From the NCBI GenBank assembly GCA_026398835.1, contig JAPLSD010000320.1:1-9071 (forward strand): a DNA stretch of 9,071 nucleotides, written 5' to 3'. Below, piece after piece: positions 1-5,912 of the stretch. The notes beneath the pieces are model-generated. The model ran no database searches and was not told the DNA's origin. It was given only the letters and a program-made list of their open reading frames with translations. Each line of letters opens with the position of its first letter. Position 1 is the stretch's first letter. The DNA is from Pseudomonas sp. Lineage in GTDB: Bacteria > Pseudomonadota > Gammaproteobacteria > Pseudomonadales > Pseudomonadaceae. Position numbers and translations under genes: made by a program.

Positions 1-30
1 CGGCTTCGGCTAGCCTGGAGTACCCGCACC

Positions 31-1992
31 ATGCCGACTTCAAACCAAGCGTTTGCCCACCTCTTCGAACCGCTCCAGATCCGAGGCAAGCGTCTCAAGA
101 ACCGCATCATGTCCAGCGGTCACGACACCTCGATGCCAACCGACAATCTGGTCAACGAGCAATTGATCGCTTATCACCGGGCGCGTGCCGAGGGCGGCGC
201 GGGATTGATCGTGCTGCAAGTTGCCGGGGTGCATGACAGTGCGCGCTACACCTCCCATGTGCTGATGGCCACCGACGACGCCTGCATCGAGGGCTACCGC
301 AAACTGGCCGAAACCTGCCATGCCCATGGCACCGTGGTGCTCTCGCAGATCTTCCATCCGGGGCGGGAAATCATGGAGTCCAGCGATGGCCTGCTAGCCG
401 TCGCTTACTCGCCTTCGGCAGTGCCCAACGAACGCTTTCGGGTCATGCCGCGAGCGCTTGATCAAGCGATGATCGACGACATCGTCGCCGGCTATGGCGC
501 CGCGGCCCGCCGTTTATATCAAGCCGGGCTGGACGGCGTGGAAGTGGTCGCCAGCCATGGCTACCTGCCCGCGCAATTCATCAACCCGCGCGTCAACCAA
601 CGCACCGACGGTTACAACGGTGACCTGCAGCAGCGTCTGCGGTTTCTGCGCGAAGTCATTGCGACAGTGCGCGCGAACACTGACGAGCAGTTCATCATCG
701 GCTTGCGCATTTCCGCCGATGAGCGCGACCCCGAAGGCCTGACCGAAGACGAGTCGCTGGCGGCGGTCAAGTCATTGCAGCAGCACCTGGATTACGTGCA
801 CATCGTCGCCGGGACCTCGGCATCGTTGGGCGGTGCGGTGCATATCGTGCCGCCGATGGCCATCGAACCGGCCTATCTGGCCAGGGAGGCCGGGACGTTC
901 AAGGCCAGCCTGTCGATCCCGCTGTTCGTCACCGGACGCATCAACCAGCCGCAGGAAGCGGAGCTGATCATTGCTCGCGGTCAGGCCGATGTGTGCGGCA
1001 TGACCCGCGCACTGATTTGCGATCCGCAAATGCCCAACAAAACCGACGCCGGGCGCAGCGAAGACGTGCGGGCCTGCATCGCCTGCAATCAAGCATGCAT
1101 CGGGCACTTCCACAAAGGCTTGCCGATTTCCTGCATTCAACACCCGGAAACCGGCCGTGAACTGATTTTCGGCAATCTGCAACCGGCGCCTAAACGCAAA
1201 CGCATCATGATCGCCGGTGGCGGCCCGGCCGGGATGAAAGCAGCGGCCGTGGCTGCTGAACGTGGCCATGAAGTCACGCTCTACGAAGCCAGTTCGCAAC
1301 TCGGCGGGCAGGTACTGTTGGCGCAGCTGCTGCCTCGACGCAGCGAATTCGGCGGCGCCAGCACCAACTTGCAACGGGAAATGGAACTGGCCGGCGTGCG
1401 CGTTGTGCGCAACACCCGCGTCGACCGAGCGCTGGTCGAGCGCGAACGGCCGGATCTGGTAATCGTCGCAACTGGCGCCGAACCCTATTGGCCGGCCTTC
1501 GAACGCGGCGGCGAACTGCAAGTGGTCGATGCCTGGCAGGTGCTGCGCGACGAGGTCACGCTCGGGCGTTCAGTGCTGGTGGTCGACTGGCGTTGCGACT
1601 GGATCGGCCCCGGCATCGCTGAACGGCTGGTGCGCGCCGGCCATCAGGTGCAACTGGCAGTCAACGGCACCCATTGCGGGGAGAATCTGCCACTGTACGT
1701 GCGCGATCAACTGGCCGGCGAACTGCATAAGCTGGGCATTCCGATCACGCCCTACGCCCGTCTTTACGGCTGCGATGACAGCGCCGTCTACATGCAACAC
1801 ACCGCCAGCGGTGAACCGATCCTGTTCGAGGACATCGACACCTTAGTGCTGTGCCAAGGCCATCAGCCGGTGGATACGCTGGGCGCGCAACTGCAAGGAC
1901 TGGTGGAGTTTCGCCGGATCGGCGACTGCCTGGCACCGCGCACGGCCGAAGAAGCCATTTATGAAGGATTGAGGGTTGCCTGGGAGCTTTGA
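31..1992 (+). CDS. NADH:flavin oxidoreductase (FMN, 4Fe-4S, FAD; FadH/TMADH/DgcA-like)
   Basis: This 653-residue multidomain oxidoreductase probably moves electrons from NAD(P)H or a substrate through FMN, a 4Fe-4S cluster and FAD in the cytoplasm. Residues 10-335 form an old-yellow-enzyme TIM barrel, with H176-G-Y178 followed by a QFINPRVNQRTDGY segment typical of the family. Cysteines 349, 352, 356 and 368 match the CxxCxxxC-x11-C cluster motif of FadH and trimethylamine dehydrogenase. A GGGPAG dinucleotide fold lies at 396-401, and a second Rossmann-like segment at 515-543. The length fits the family (about 650-690). The start at 31 has GGAG ten bases upstream; the frame stays open to the window edge, so a longer start is possible. 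The SHGYLP motif and the GTSASLGGAVHIVPPM segment look closer to the TMADH/dimethylglycine-demethylase branch than to E. coli FadH, so the substrate is unresolved: dienoyl-CoA or an N-methyl compound. The XRE-cupin regulator follows. Confidence 0.88.
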   Translation: MPTSNQAFAHLFEPLQIRGKRLKNRIMSSGHDTSMPTDNLVNEQLIAYHRARAEGGAGLIVLQVAGVHDSARYTSHVLMATDDACIEGYRKLAETCHAHGTVVLSQIFHPGREIMESSDGLLAVAYSPSAVPNERFRVMPRALDQAMIDDIVAGYGAAARRLYQAGLDGVEVVASHGYLPAQFINPRVNQRTDGYNGDLQQRLRFLREVIATVRANTDEQFIIGLRISADERDPEGLTEDESLAAVKSLQQHLDYVHIVAGTSASLGGAVHIVPPMAIEPAYLAREAGTFKASLSIPLFVTGRINQPQEAELIIARGQADVCGMTRALICDPQMPNKTDAGRSEDVRACIACNQACIGHFHKGLPISCIQHPETGRELIFGNLQPAPKRKRIMIAGGGPAGMKAAAVAAERGHEVTLYEASSQLGGQVLLAQLLPRRSEFGGASTNLQREMELAGVRVVRNTRVDRALVERERPDLVIVATGAEPYWPAFERGGELQVVDAWQVLRDEVTLGRSVLVVDWRCDWIGPGIAERLVRAGHQVQLAVNGTHCGENLPLYVRDQLAGELHKLGIPITPYARLYGCDDSAVYMQHTASGEPILFEDIDTLVLCQGHQPVDTLGAQLQGLVEFRRIGDCLAPRTAEEAIYEGLRVAWEL

Positions 1993-2006
1993 GGCTGCTT
2001 TATACT
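1976..2006 (+). promoter_or_regulatory. Candidate sigma70 promoter for the XRE-cupin regulator
   Basis: A good -10 hexamer, TATACT, lies at 2001-2006. The best upstream partner is TTGCCT at 1976-1981 with a long 19-bp spacer. It overlaps the 3' end of the preceding oxidoreductase gene and would start transcription near 2013, giving a leader of about 80 nt. The -35 match is weak, so activation or a different -35 is possible. Confidence 0.4.
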
Positions 2007-2016
2007 CCGGGCCTTT

Positions 2017-2070
2017 GTCAGCGTCCTTGCTGACTGACCATCGACAAGTTCGAGCGTTGCAATACGCTCG
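2017..2070 (+). promoter_or_regulatory. Two tandem perfect inverted repeats in the regulator leader
   Basis: GTCAGC (2017-2022) and GCTGAC (2029-2034) form a 6-bp stem with a 6-nt loop. CGAGCGT (2051-2057) and ACGCTCG (2064-2070) form a 7-bp stem with a 6-nt loop. Both lie between the candidate -10 box and the regulator's ribosome binding site. They could be operators for autoregulation or RNA hairpins. No T-tract follows, so they do not look like intrinsic terminators. Confidence 0.4.
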
Positions 2071-2095
2071 ACCGACACCCGGTTCGGAGCACGCA

Positions 2096-2713
2096 ATGAG
2101 CAACAGCAGCAACCTGCCGCCTGCCAGCGCCGCGCTCGCCAAACAGAGCGGCGCAACAGAGCCGCACTTCCTCGGTACGCGGATTCGCGGTCTACGCAAA
2201 CGCCGGGGCATGACCCTGGCCGCCCTGGCCGAAATGAGCGAGCTGACAGCAGGCTATATCAGTCAGCTCGAACGCAATCTGGCTTACCCCTCGATTCCGG
2301 CGCTGTTCAACATCGCCCGCAGTCTGGGCGTCACCATCCAATGGTTCTTCGCCAGCGAAGCCAACACTGACCCCGAGGACAGTGGCTACGTGGTGCGCAA
2401 GAACAGCCGAATGAGCGTGCATTACGAAGACGGCATCGTTGACCAGTTACTGACCCCGCAGCCCAATCGTCAGTTAGAGATGCTGCATTCGCGCTTTCCG
2501 CCAGGCACCTACAGCCAGCAGAGCTACAGCCATGAAGGCGAAGAAGCCGGATACCTGCTCTCCGGCAGTTTTGAGTTGTGGGTTGGCGAGCGTCATTTCC
2601 TGATCAATGAAGGCGACAGTTTCAGTTATTCCAGCCAGGAACCTCACCGTTATGGCAATCCCGGTGAGGTCGATGCGGTGGTGATCTGGGTGATCACTCC
2701 GCCGACCTTTTGA
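2096..2713 (+). CDS. XRE-family transcriptional regulator with C-terminal cupin domain
   Basis: This is a 205-residue DNA-binding regulator. An XRE-type helix-turn-helix spans about 27-81 (RIRGLRKRRGMTLAALAEMS, then YISQLERNLAYPSIPALFNIA). A cupin_2 domain spans about 125-200, with H146, E149/E150 and H184 as candidate metal or ligand residues (SHEGEEAGYLLSG; EPHRY). This domain pair is found in PuuR-like regulators that control amine, amino-acid or carboxylate catabolism through effector binding by the cupin. The ATG at 2096 was chosen because GGAG sits six bases upstream; the open frame reaches back to 1976 but that part lacks a site and reads through the promoter region. Its position between two catabolic enzymes suggests it controls them, which is inference. 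The ligand is unknown. Confidence 0.88.
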   Translation: MSNSSNLPPASAALAKQSGATEPHFLGTRIRGLRKRRGMTLAALAEMSELTAGYISQLERNLAYPSIPALFNIARSLGVTIQWFFASEANTDPEDSGYVVRKNSRMSVHYEDGIVDQLLTPQPNRQLEMLHSRFPPGTYSQQSYSHEGEEAGYLLSGSFELWVGERHFLINEGDSFSYSSQEPHRYGNPGEVDAVVIWVITPPTF

Positions 2714-2728
2714 AACGCCAAAAACAAC

Positions 2729-2780
2729 AAAAAAACTGCCGGAACCCTTGGTGGCCCGTGTGGCTAGCGTTCCGGCCAGT
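2729..2780 (-). terminator. Terminator-like hairpin with T-tract on the minus strand
   Basis: ACTGCCGGAAC (2735-2745) pairs with GTTCCGGCCAGT (2769-2780) through an 11-bp stem with one bulged C. Seven A residues at 2729-2735 form a T-tract on the minus strand, so the element has intrinsic-terminator shape only in the antisense direction. On the plus strand the hairpin lies in the leader of the crotonase-fold gene. It could block antisense transcription or act as an operator or RNA structure. The loop is long, 23 nt. Confidence 0.4.
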
Positions 2781-2802
2781 GAAATCAAGCAAAGGTAGCC
2801 CC

Positions 2803-3564
2803 ATGAACGACCTGATCAAGTGCAACCAAAGCGGCGGACTGTTGACCCTGACCATCAACCGTCCGGATAAGCTCAACGCGCTGAGCAACAGCATGTACAC
2901 CCGTCTGGCCGACCTGCTGTTTGCCGCTGCCGAAGACCCCGAGACCACCGCGATCATCATCACCGGGGGCGAACAGTGCTTCACCAGTGGCAACGACCTT
3001 CAGGACTTCCTCCAGGATCCGCCGACCCATCTGAACAGCCCGGTGTTCCGCCTCATGGACGCGGTCATCCATCTGGACAAGCCCTTGATCGCAGCGGTCT
3101 GTGGCGCTGCCATCGGTATCGGCACCACCCTTTTGCTGCATTGCGATCAAGTGTTGGTCACTCGTAATGCCAAGCTGCGCATGCCCTTTGTGAACCTTGG
3201 CCTGTGCCCAGAGTTCGGTGCTAGCCTGCTGTTACCACGGTTGCTCGGTCATGCCAGAGCGGCCCGACTGTTGCTGTGCGGTGACGGCCTGGACGGCACT
3301 CAGGCAGTGGCGTGGGGGCTAGCCAATGAGGTGCTGGACGACGGCGAACAGTGTCTGGCCGCAGCACAGCGGATGGCCGATCGACTGCTGGCCCTTCCTC
3401 GCGAGTCCCTGTTGCACACCAAACGGCTGCTTAAACAGCCAGTGCTAAAAGAACTGGAGGAAACCATCCGCCGGGAAAGCCTGCTGTTTATAGAACGCCT
3501 GAACAGCCCCGAAGCCAAGACTGCACTGAACGCCATGCTGCAACGCAGTAGCGCAAAGGGCTAA
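2803..3564 (+). CDS. Crotonase-fold enoyl-CoA hydratase/isomerase family protein, isomerase-like residues
   Basis: This 253-residue protein has the normal length of the crotonase superfamily, which acts on acyl-CoA thioesters in beta-oxidation and related pathways. The N-terminal LTINRPDKLNALS, the oxyanion-hole region near 62-65 (SGND) and 101-107 (GAAIGIG), and the LGLCPEFGASLLLPRLLG segment (132-149) are clear. The two glutamates of classical hydratases appear to be replaced, by T109 and F129. E137, in the PEFGAS motif, occupies the position of the single catalytic glutamate of peroxisomal delta3,delta2-enoyl-CoA isomerases. An isomerase is therefore more likely than a hydratase, an inference from hand alignment. 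The ATG at 2803 was chosen for the AAAGG at 2791-2795 and the family-like N terminus; an upstream TTG at 2710 would add 31 unlike residues. It lies 89 bp after the regulator and probably belongs to the same cluster. Confidence 0.85.
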   Translation: MNDLIKCNQSGGLLTLTINRPDKLNALSNSMYTRLADLLFAAAEDPETTAIIITGGEQCFTSGNDLQDFLQDPPTHLNSPVFRLMDAVIHLDKPLIAAVCGAAIGIGTTLLLHCDQVLVTRNAKLRMPFVNLGLCPEFGASLLLPRLLGHARAARLLLCGDGLDGTQAVAWGLANEVLDDGEQCLAAAQRMADRLLALPRESLLHTKRLLKQPVLKELEETIRRESLLFIERLNSPEAKTALNAMLQRSSAKG

Positions 3565-3598
3565 CCCCCTAAGCCTCAGCGACGGGTAATCAGCCCTT
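3556..3598. terminator. Imperfect inverted repeat across convergent stop codons
   Basis: AAGGGCT (3556-3562) pairs with AGCCCTT (3592-3598). The inner ACCC (3564-3567) can pair with GGGT (3584-3587). It straddles the stop codons of two convergent genes only 11 bp apart. It may act as a bidirectional stop signal, but neither side has a T-tract, so the call is weak. Confidence 0.3.
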
Positions 3599-3884
3599 GG
3601 CGGGTGATTCGCGTCAGTTGCTTGATGACTTCTGCTGCGTTCTCGGCGCTGGGTGACTGAATCACCGCCAAATCGAAACTGTCGCTGGCAAAACGCGCCA
3701 GCGACTCCCCGTCTTCGACAAACTGAATCAGGAAGGCCGAAGGACCACCCGTGCGTCGTGGCCAGCCATCGAGATAGCGCAGCAAAGTGGGCTGGTGTTT
3801 ACCGCCGAGAAGGATTTTTGGATTGCGCTGGGTGAGGTCCGCCGTGATCGGCGCCAGACGTATAAGGGGGCGTAGTGCATTCAT
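3576..3884 (-). CDS. Conserved-looking small protein of unknown function, methyltransferase-like C-terminal half
   Basis: This 102-residue protein is not assigned with confidence. Residues from about 65 on (SFDLAVIQSP, then EVIKQLTRITRQGLITR) resemble the later strands of class I SAM-dependent methyltransferases, where a DLV strand is followed by a helix and an R-x-x-R-x-G-L strand. The glycine-rich SAM-binding motif I is not visible and the protein is about half the family's usual size. No signal peptide or membrane segment is seen. The ATG at 3884 was chosen; a TTG at 3905 would add seven residues and overlap the GAGG that could serve as its ribosome site. That GAGG is 15 bases upstream, rather far. 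A SAM-II-like riboswitch and a sigma70 promoter precede it, so a role in SAM or methionine metabolism is a reasonable guess. It converges with the crotonase-fold gene. Confidence 0.72.
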   Translation of the reverse strand: MNALRPLIRLAPITADLTQRNPKILLGGKHQPTLLRYLDGWPRRTGGPSAFLIQFVEDGESLARFASDSFDLAVIQSPSAENAAEVIKQLTRITRQGLITRR

Positions 3885-3897
3885 CGTGTCGTGTCTC

Positions 3898-3930
3898 TGC
3901 CTCAAAAGTCTGCATGGCAGGTGAGAGGCA
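3898..3930 (-). promoter_or_regulatory. Expression-platform hairpin sequestering a GAGG
   Basis: Reading the minus strand, TGCCTC (3930-3925) is complementary to GAGGCA (3903-3898), and a smaller CTGC/GCAG stem with a CAT loop sits between them. Closing this hairpin would bury the only GAGG upstream of the ATG at 3884. It lies directly 3' of the SAM-II-like aptamer, so it is a plausible translational switch. The mechanism is inferred from pairing alone. Confidence 0.4.
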
Positions 3931-3938
3931 ACACCGAA

Positions 3939-4036
3939 CCAGCGCTTTAGCGGTATTTCGAAGCCTGTTTCAAGCTTCTATCGGTGACCTGTTGAGTCAC
4001 CTGGCGCCCCGCAAGTAGCTGTTTAAATCGGCGCAT
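3939..4036 (-). promoter_or_regulatory. SAM-II-like riboswitch aptamer with two inserted hairpins
   Basis: On the minus strand, stem P1 forms between GCGCC (4034-4030) and GGCGC (4008-4004). Its loop begins GATTTAAAC (4029-4021) and ends CTTGC (4015-4011), matching the conserved SAM-II loop. The 3' part carries AAATACCGCTAAAGC (3959-3945), matching the conserved AAAU...GCUAAA segment. CAGC (4021-4018) can pair with GCTG (3943-3940), giving the H-type pseudoknot in the position expected for SAM-II. Between P1 and the 3' segment are two extra hairpins: GGTGAC/GTCACC (4001-3983) and GAAGC/GCTTC (3978-3960). They make the connecting loop longer than in the classical class, so a long-loop variant is suggested. 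It lies in the leader of the 102-residue gene at 3576-3884. The related class SAM-V is an alternative. Confidence 0.66.
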
Positions 4037-4043
4037 GAGCAGC

Positions 4044-4073
4044 ATCCTAGAGAAGCCGATGGTGCAGTGTCAA
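4044..4073 (-). promoter_or_regulatory. Sigma70 promoter for the riboswitch-led gene
   Basis: A perfect -35 box TTGACA (4073-4068) and -10 box TAGGAT (4049-4044) are separated by 18 bp on the minus strand. Transcription would begin near 4037, immediately upstream of the riboswitch P1 stem, giving a leader of about 150 nt. The promoter starts just after the terminator of the GlxA-like regulator gene, so the small gene has its own transcription unit. Confidence 0.65.
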
Positions 4074-4081
4074 GAATCTCG

Positions 4082-4101
4082 AAAAAAGCTGAATCAGCCT
4101 T
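4082..4101 (-). terminator. Intrinsic terminator of the GlxA-like regulator
   Basis: On the minus strand, AAGGCTG-ATT-CAGC followed by TTTTTT forms a short stem (four Watson-Crick pairs, extendable by a G-U and two A-U pairs) with a T-tract. The stem overlaps the regulator's TGA stop at 4094-4096. The stem is short, so efficiency is uncertain. Confidence 0.5.
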
Positions 4102-5086
4102 CTACACCAACGTCCTCCCCTGAAAACCGCTCGCGATAAGCCTGCGGCGTCACGCCCATGGCCCTGAAGAAACTGCGCCGTAGCGTTTCCTCACTGCCAA
4201 ACCCGCATTGCACCGCCACCCGTTTGATCGGCACGCCGGTATCGCACAAGAACCGCCGCGCGGTCTCCACTCGAATCAACTCAATCGCGCGGGCCGGGGT
4301 CTGGCCCGTCTCGGCCCGGTAATGCCGCACAAAGCTGCGGTCGCTCATCCCCGCCTGTAGCGCCAGGGTTGGAATGTTGAGTTCCTTGGCCAGGTTCTCG
4401 GCGATCCAGGCATGGAGCTCGTCGAAGCGATTGCCATCTTTTTGCAGGGACAAGGTCACACTGAATTGCGATTGCCCGCCCGGACGCTTGAGGAACACCA
4501 CCAGTTGCCGCGCAACCTCCAGAGCCATGGCGCGGCCGAGGTCCTCTTCAACCATCGCGAGCGCCAGGTCGATGCCGGCGGTGACCCCGGCCGAGGTCCA
4601 GACCGGTCCGTCGTTGATGAAGATCGGATTGGGCTCGACCCGCAGTTGCGGATGCTGCTGTGCCAGCTGTTCACAACGGGTCCAGTGAGTGACCACCCGG
4701 CGACCGTCGAGCCAACCGCTGGCGGCTAACAGAAAGGCGCCGGTGCAGACTGAGGCAACGCGCCGTGAGACCGATGCCTGTTGGCGTACCCACTCCACCA
4801 GGCTGGCGTCTTCGGCCGCCGCATAAACACCCCAACCTCCCGCGATGATCAGCGTGTCGGACGGCGCGCCCTTTGCCGGCAGCGGATCGGCCACCAGCGC
4901 CAGCCCGGCCGAAGACATCACCGGCCCGGTCTGCGCAGCAATCACCGTTGGCGCATAGGGCGGCAGCAAACCTTGCTGACGGGCCAGGTCATTGGCCGAC
5001 GCGAAGACCTGTAATGGCCCAGTCACATCGAGCACTTGCACGTTGGCAAAGGCCAGCACATAAACAGCTTTCGGTGGGGTCGGCAT
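4094..5086 (-). CDS. GlxA-family AraC transcriptional regulator with DJ-1/PfpI sensor domain
   Basis: This 330-residue regulator joins an N-terminal DJ-1/PfpI (glutamine amidotransferase-like) domain, about 7-190, to a C-terminal AraC DNA-binding domain, about 222-320. The sensor half keeps VLDVTGP (D20), SVCTGAFLLA (C114, T115), VVTHW and AGVTAGIDLAL. These are the same landmarks as in the divergent isonitrile hydratase, so sensor and enzyme are homologous. Two helix-turn-helix units are visible, IPTLALQAGMSDRSFVRHY (about 238-256) and IKRVAVQCGFGSEETLRRSF (287-306). The ATG at 5086 was chosen because the family N terminus begins there; a TTG at 5125 would translate through the palindromic operator. 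No clear Shine-Dalgarno site precedes this ATG, and a candidate operator half-site occupies that position. It probably controls inhA and itself. Confidence 0.88.
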   Translation of the reverse strand: MPTPPKAVYVLAFANVQVLDVTGPLQVFASANDLARQQGLLPPYAPTVIAAQTGPVMSSAGLALVADPLPAKGAPSDTLIIAGGWGVYAAAEDASLVEWVRQQASVSRRVASVCTGAFLLAASGWLDGRRVVTHWTRCEQLAQQHPQLRVEPNPIFINDGPVWTSAGVTAGIDLALAMVEEDLGRAMALEVARQLVVFLKRPGGQSQFSVTLSLQKDGNRFDELHAWIAENLAKELNIPTLALQAGMSDRSFVRHYRAETGQTPARAIELIRVETARRFLCDTGVPIKRVAVQCGFGSEETLRRSFFRAMGVTPQAYRERFSGEDVGVEG

Positions 5087-5088
5087 GA

Positions 5089-5125
5089 TTGGCGTAAATC
5101 GTGGGCTTATTGGCGTATACGCCAA
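5089..5125. promoter_or_regulatory. Candidate AraC-type operator: three copies of an 8-bp half-site
   Basis: TTGGCGTA occurs at 5089-5096 and at 5110-5117 on the plus strand, start-to-start distance 21 bp, two helical turns. The second copy abuts its reverse complement TACGCCAA (5118-5125), making a 16-bp perfect palindrome. Direct repeats 21 bp apart suit AraC-family dimers. The array sits between the regulator start (5086) and the inhA start (5199), so it is well placed to control both. Binding is inferred. Confidence 0.6.
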
Positions 5126-5198
5126 ATCCTACGTGGATAGAGTGAAGCCGTCCACCCATGCCGGGTGAGTGCATTGGATCGACCAAGAGGATTGCGCA

Positions 5199-5888
5199 AT
5201 GACGCTGCAGATCGGTTTTCTGTTGTTTCCACAGGTTCAGCAACTCGACCTGACCGGGCCTTATGACGTGCTGGCCTCGCTGCCGGACGTCACCGTGCAT
5301 TTGATCTGGAAGGACCGCGAACCGGTGATGTCGAGCACCGGCCTGGTGTTGATCCCGACCATCAGTTTCGACGACTGTCCAGCGCTGGACGTGATCTGCA
5401 TTCCCGGTGGCAGCGGCGTCGGACCGTTGATGGAGGACACCGAAACCCTCGATTTCATCAAACGCCAGGCCGCCACTGCGCGCTACATCACGTCGGTTTG
5501 CACTGGAGCCCTGGTGCTGGGCGCCGCCGGACTGCTACGCGGCAAACGCGCAACCACCCATTGGGCTTACCACGAACTGCTTGGCCCGTTGGGCGCCATT
5601 GCCGTGCATGATCGTGTGGTGCGCGACGGCAATGTGTTGACCGGTGGCGGCATTACCGCCGGGATTGATTTCGCCCTGACCCTGGCCAGCGAGTTGTTCG
5701 GCGAAGACGCGGCGCAACTGGTGCAGTTGCAACTCGAATATGCCCCGGCCCCACCGTTCGACTCCGGCAGCCCGCAAACCGCACCGCGCGCGGTGTTGGA
5801 GGAAGCCAATCGGCGCTCGGCGCAATCGCGCAAGCTGCGGAGAGAGATTGTCGATCGGGTCGCGGTTGGGTTGAATCAAAACTGGTAA
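5199..5888 (+). CDS. inhA: Isonitrile hydratase (isocyanide hydratase), DJ-1/PfpI superfamily
   Basis: This 229-residue protein hydrates isonitriles (R-N=C) to N-substituted formamides in the cytoplasm. It resembles the P. putida enzyme along its length from memory: IGFLLFPQVQQLDLTGPYDVLASLPD at the start (split here as IGFLLFPQVQQLD and LTGPYDVLASLPD), and TTHWAYHELL and LTGGGITAGIDFALTLA further on. The residues known for catalysis in that family fall at the expected numbers: D17, the nucleophile C101 in SVCTGALVLGA, and T102. The ATG at 5199 was chosen for AGAGG at 5186-5190, eight bases upstream; an earlier in-frame start at 5169 lacks a site. The gene is divergent from a GlxA-like regulator with a homologous sensor domain. 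It converges with the ABM-domain gene, separated by a REP-like hairpin. Confidence 0.93.
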   Translation: MTLQIGFLLFPQVQQLDLTGPYDVLASLPDVTVHLIWKDREPVMSSTGLVLIPTISFDDCPALDVICIPGGSGVGPLMEDTETLDFIKRQAATARYITSVCTGALVLGAAGLLRGKRATTHWAYHELLGPLGAIAVHDRVVRDGNVLTGGGITAGIDFALTLASELFGEDAAQLVQLQLEYAPAPPFDSGSPQTAPRAVLEEANRRSAQSRKLRREIVDRVAVGLNQNW

Positions 5889-5912
5889 AACTCATTGGCA
5901 CTGCAAACACAA

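Noticed and set aside
772..1521. Long minus-strand open frame (249 codons) opposite the oxidoreductase gene
   Set aside because: Antisense shadow of a strong GC-rich gene; no recognisable domain and no ribosome site.
1976..2095. Upstream-extended start of the XRE-cupin regulator
   Set aside because: The extension reads through the -10 box and hairpins, has no ribosome site, and GGAG sits correctly before the ATG at 2096.
2710..2802. TTG start overlapping the regulator stop for the crotonase-fold gene
   Set aside because: Adds 31 residues unlike the family; the ATG at 2803 has a good AAAGG site.
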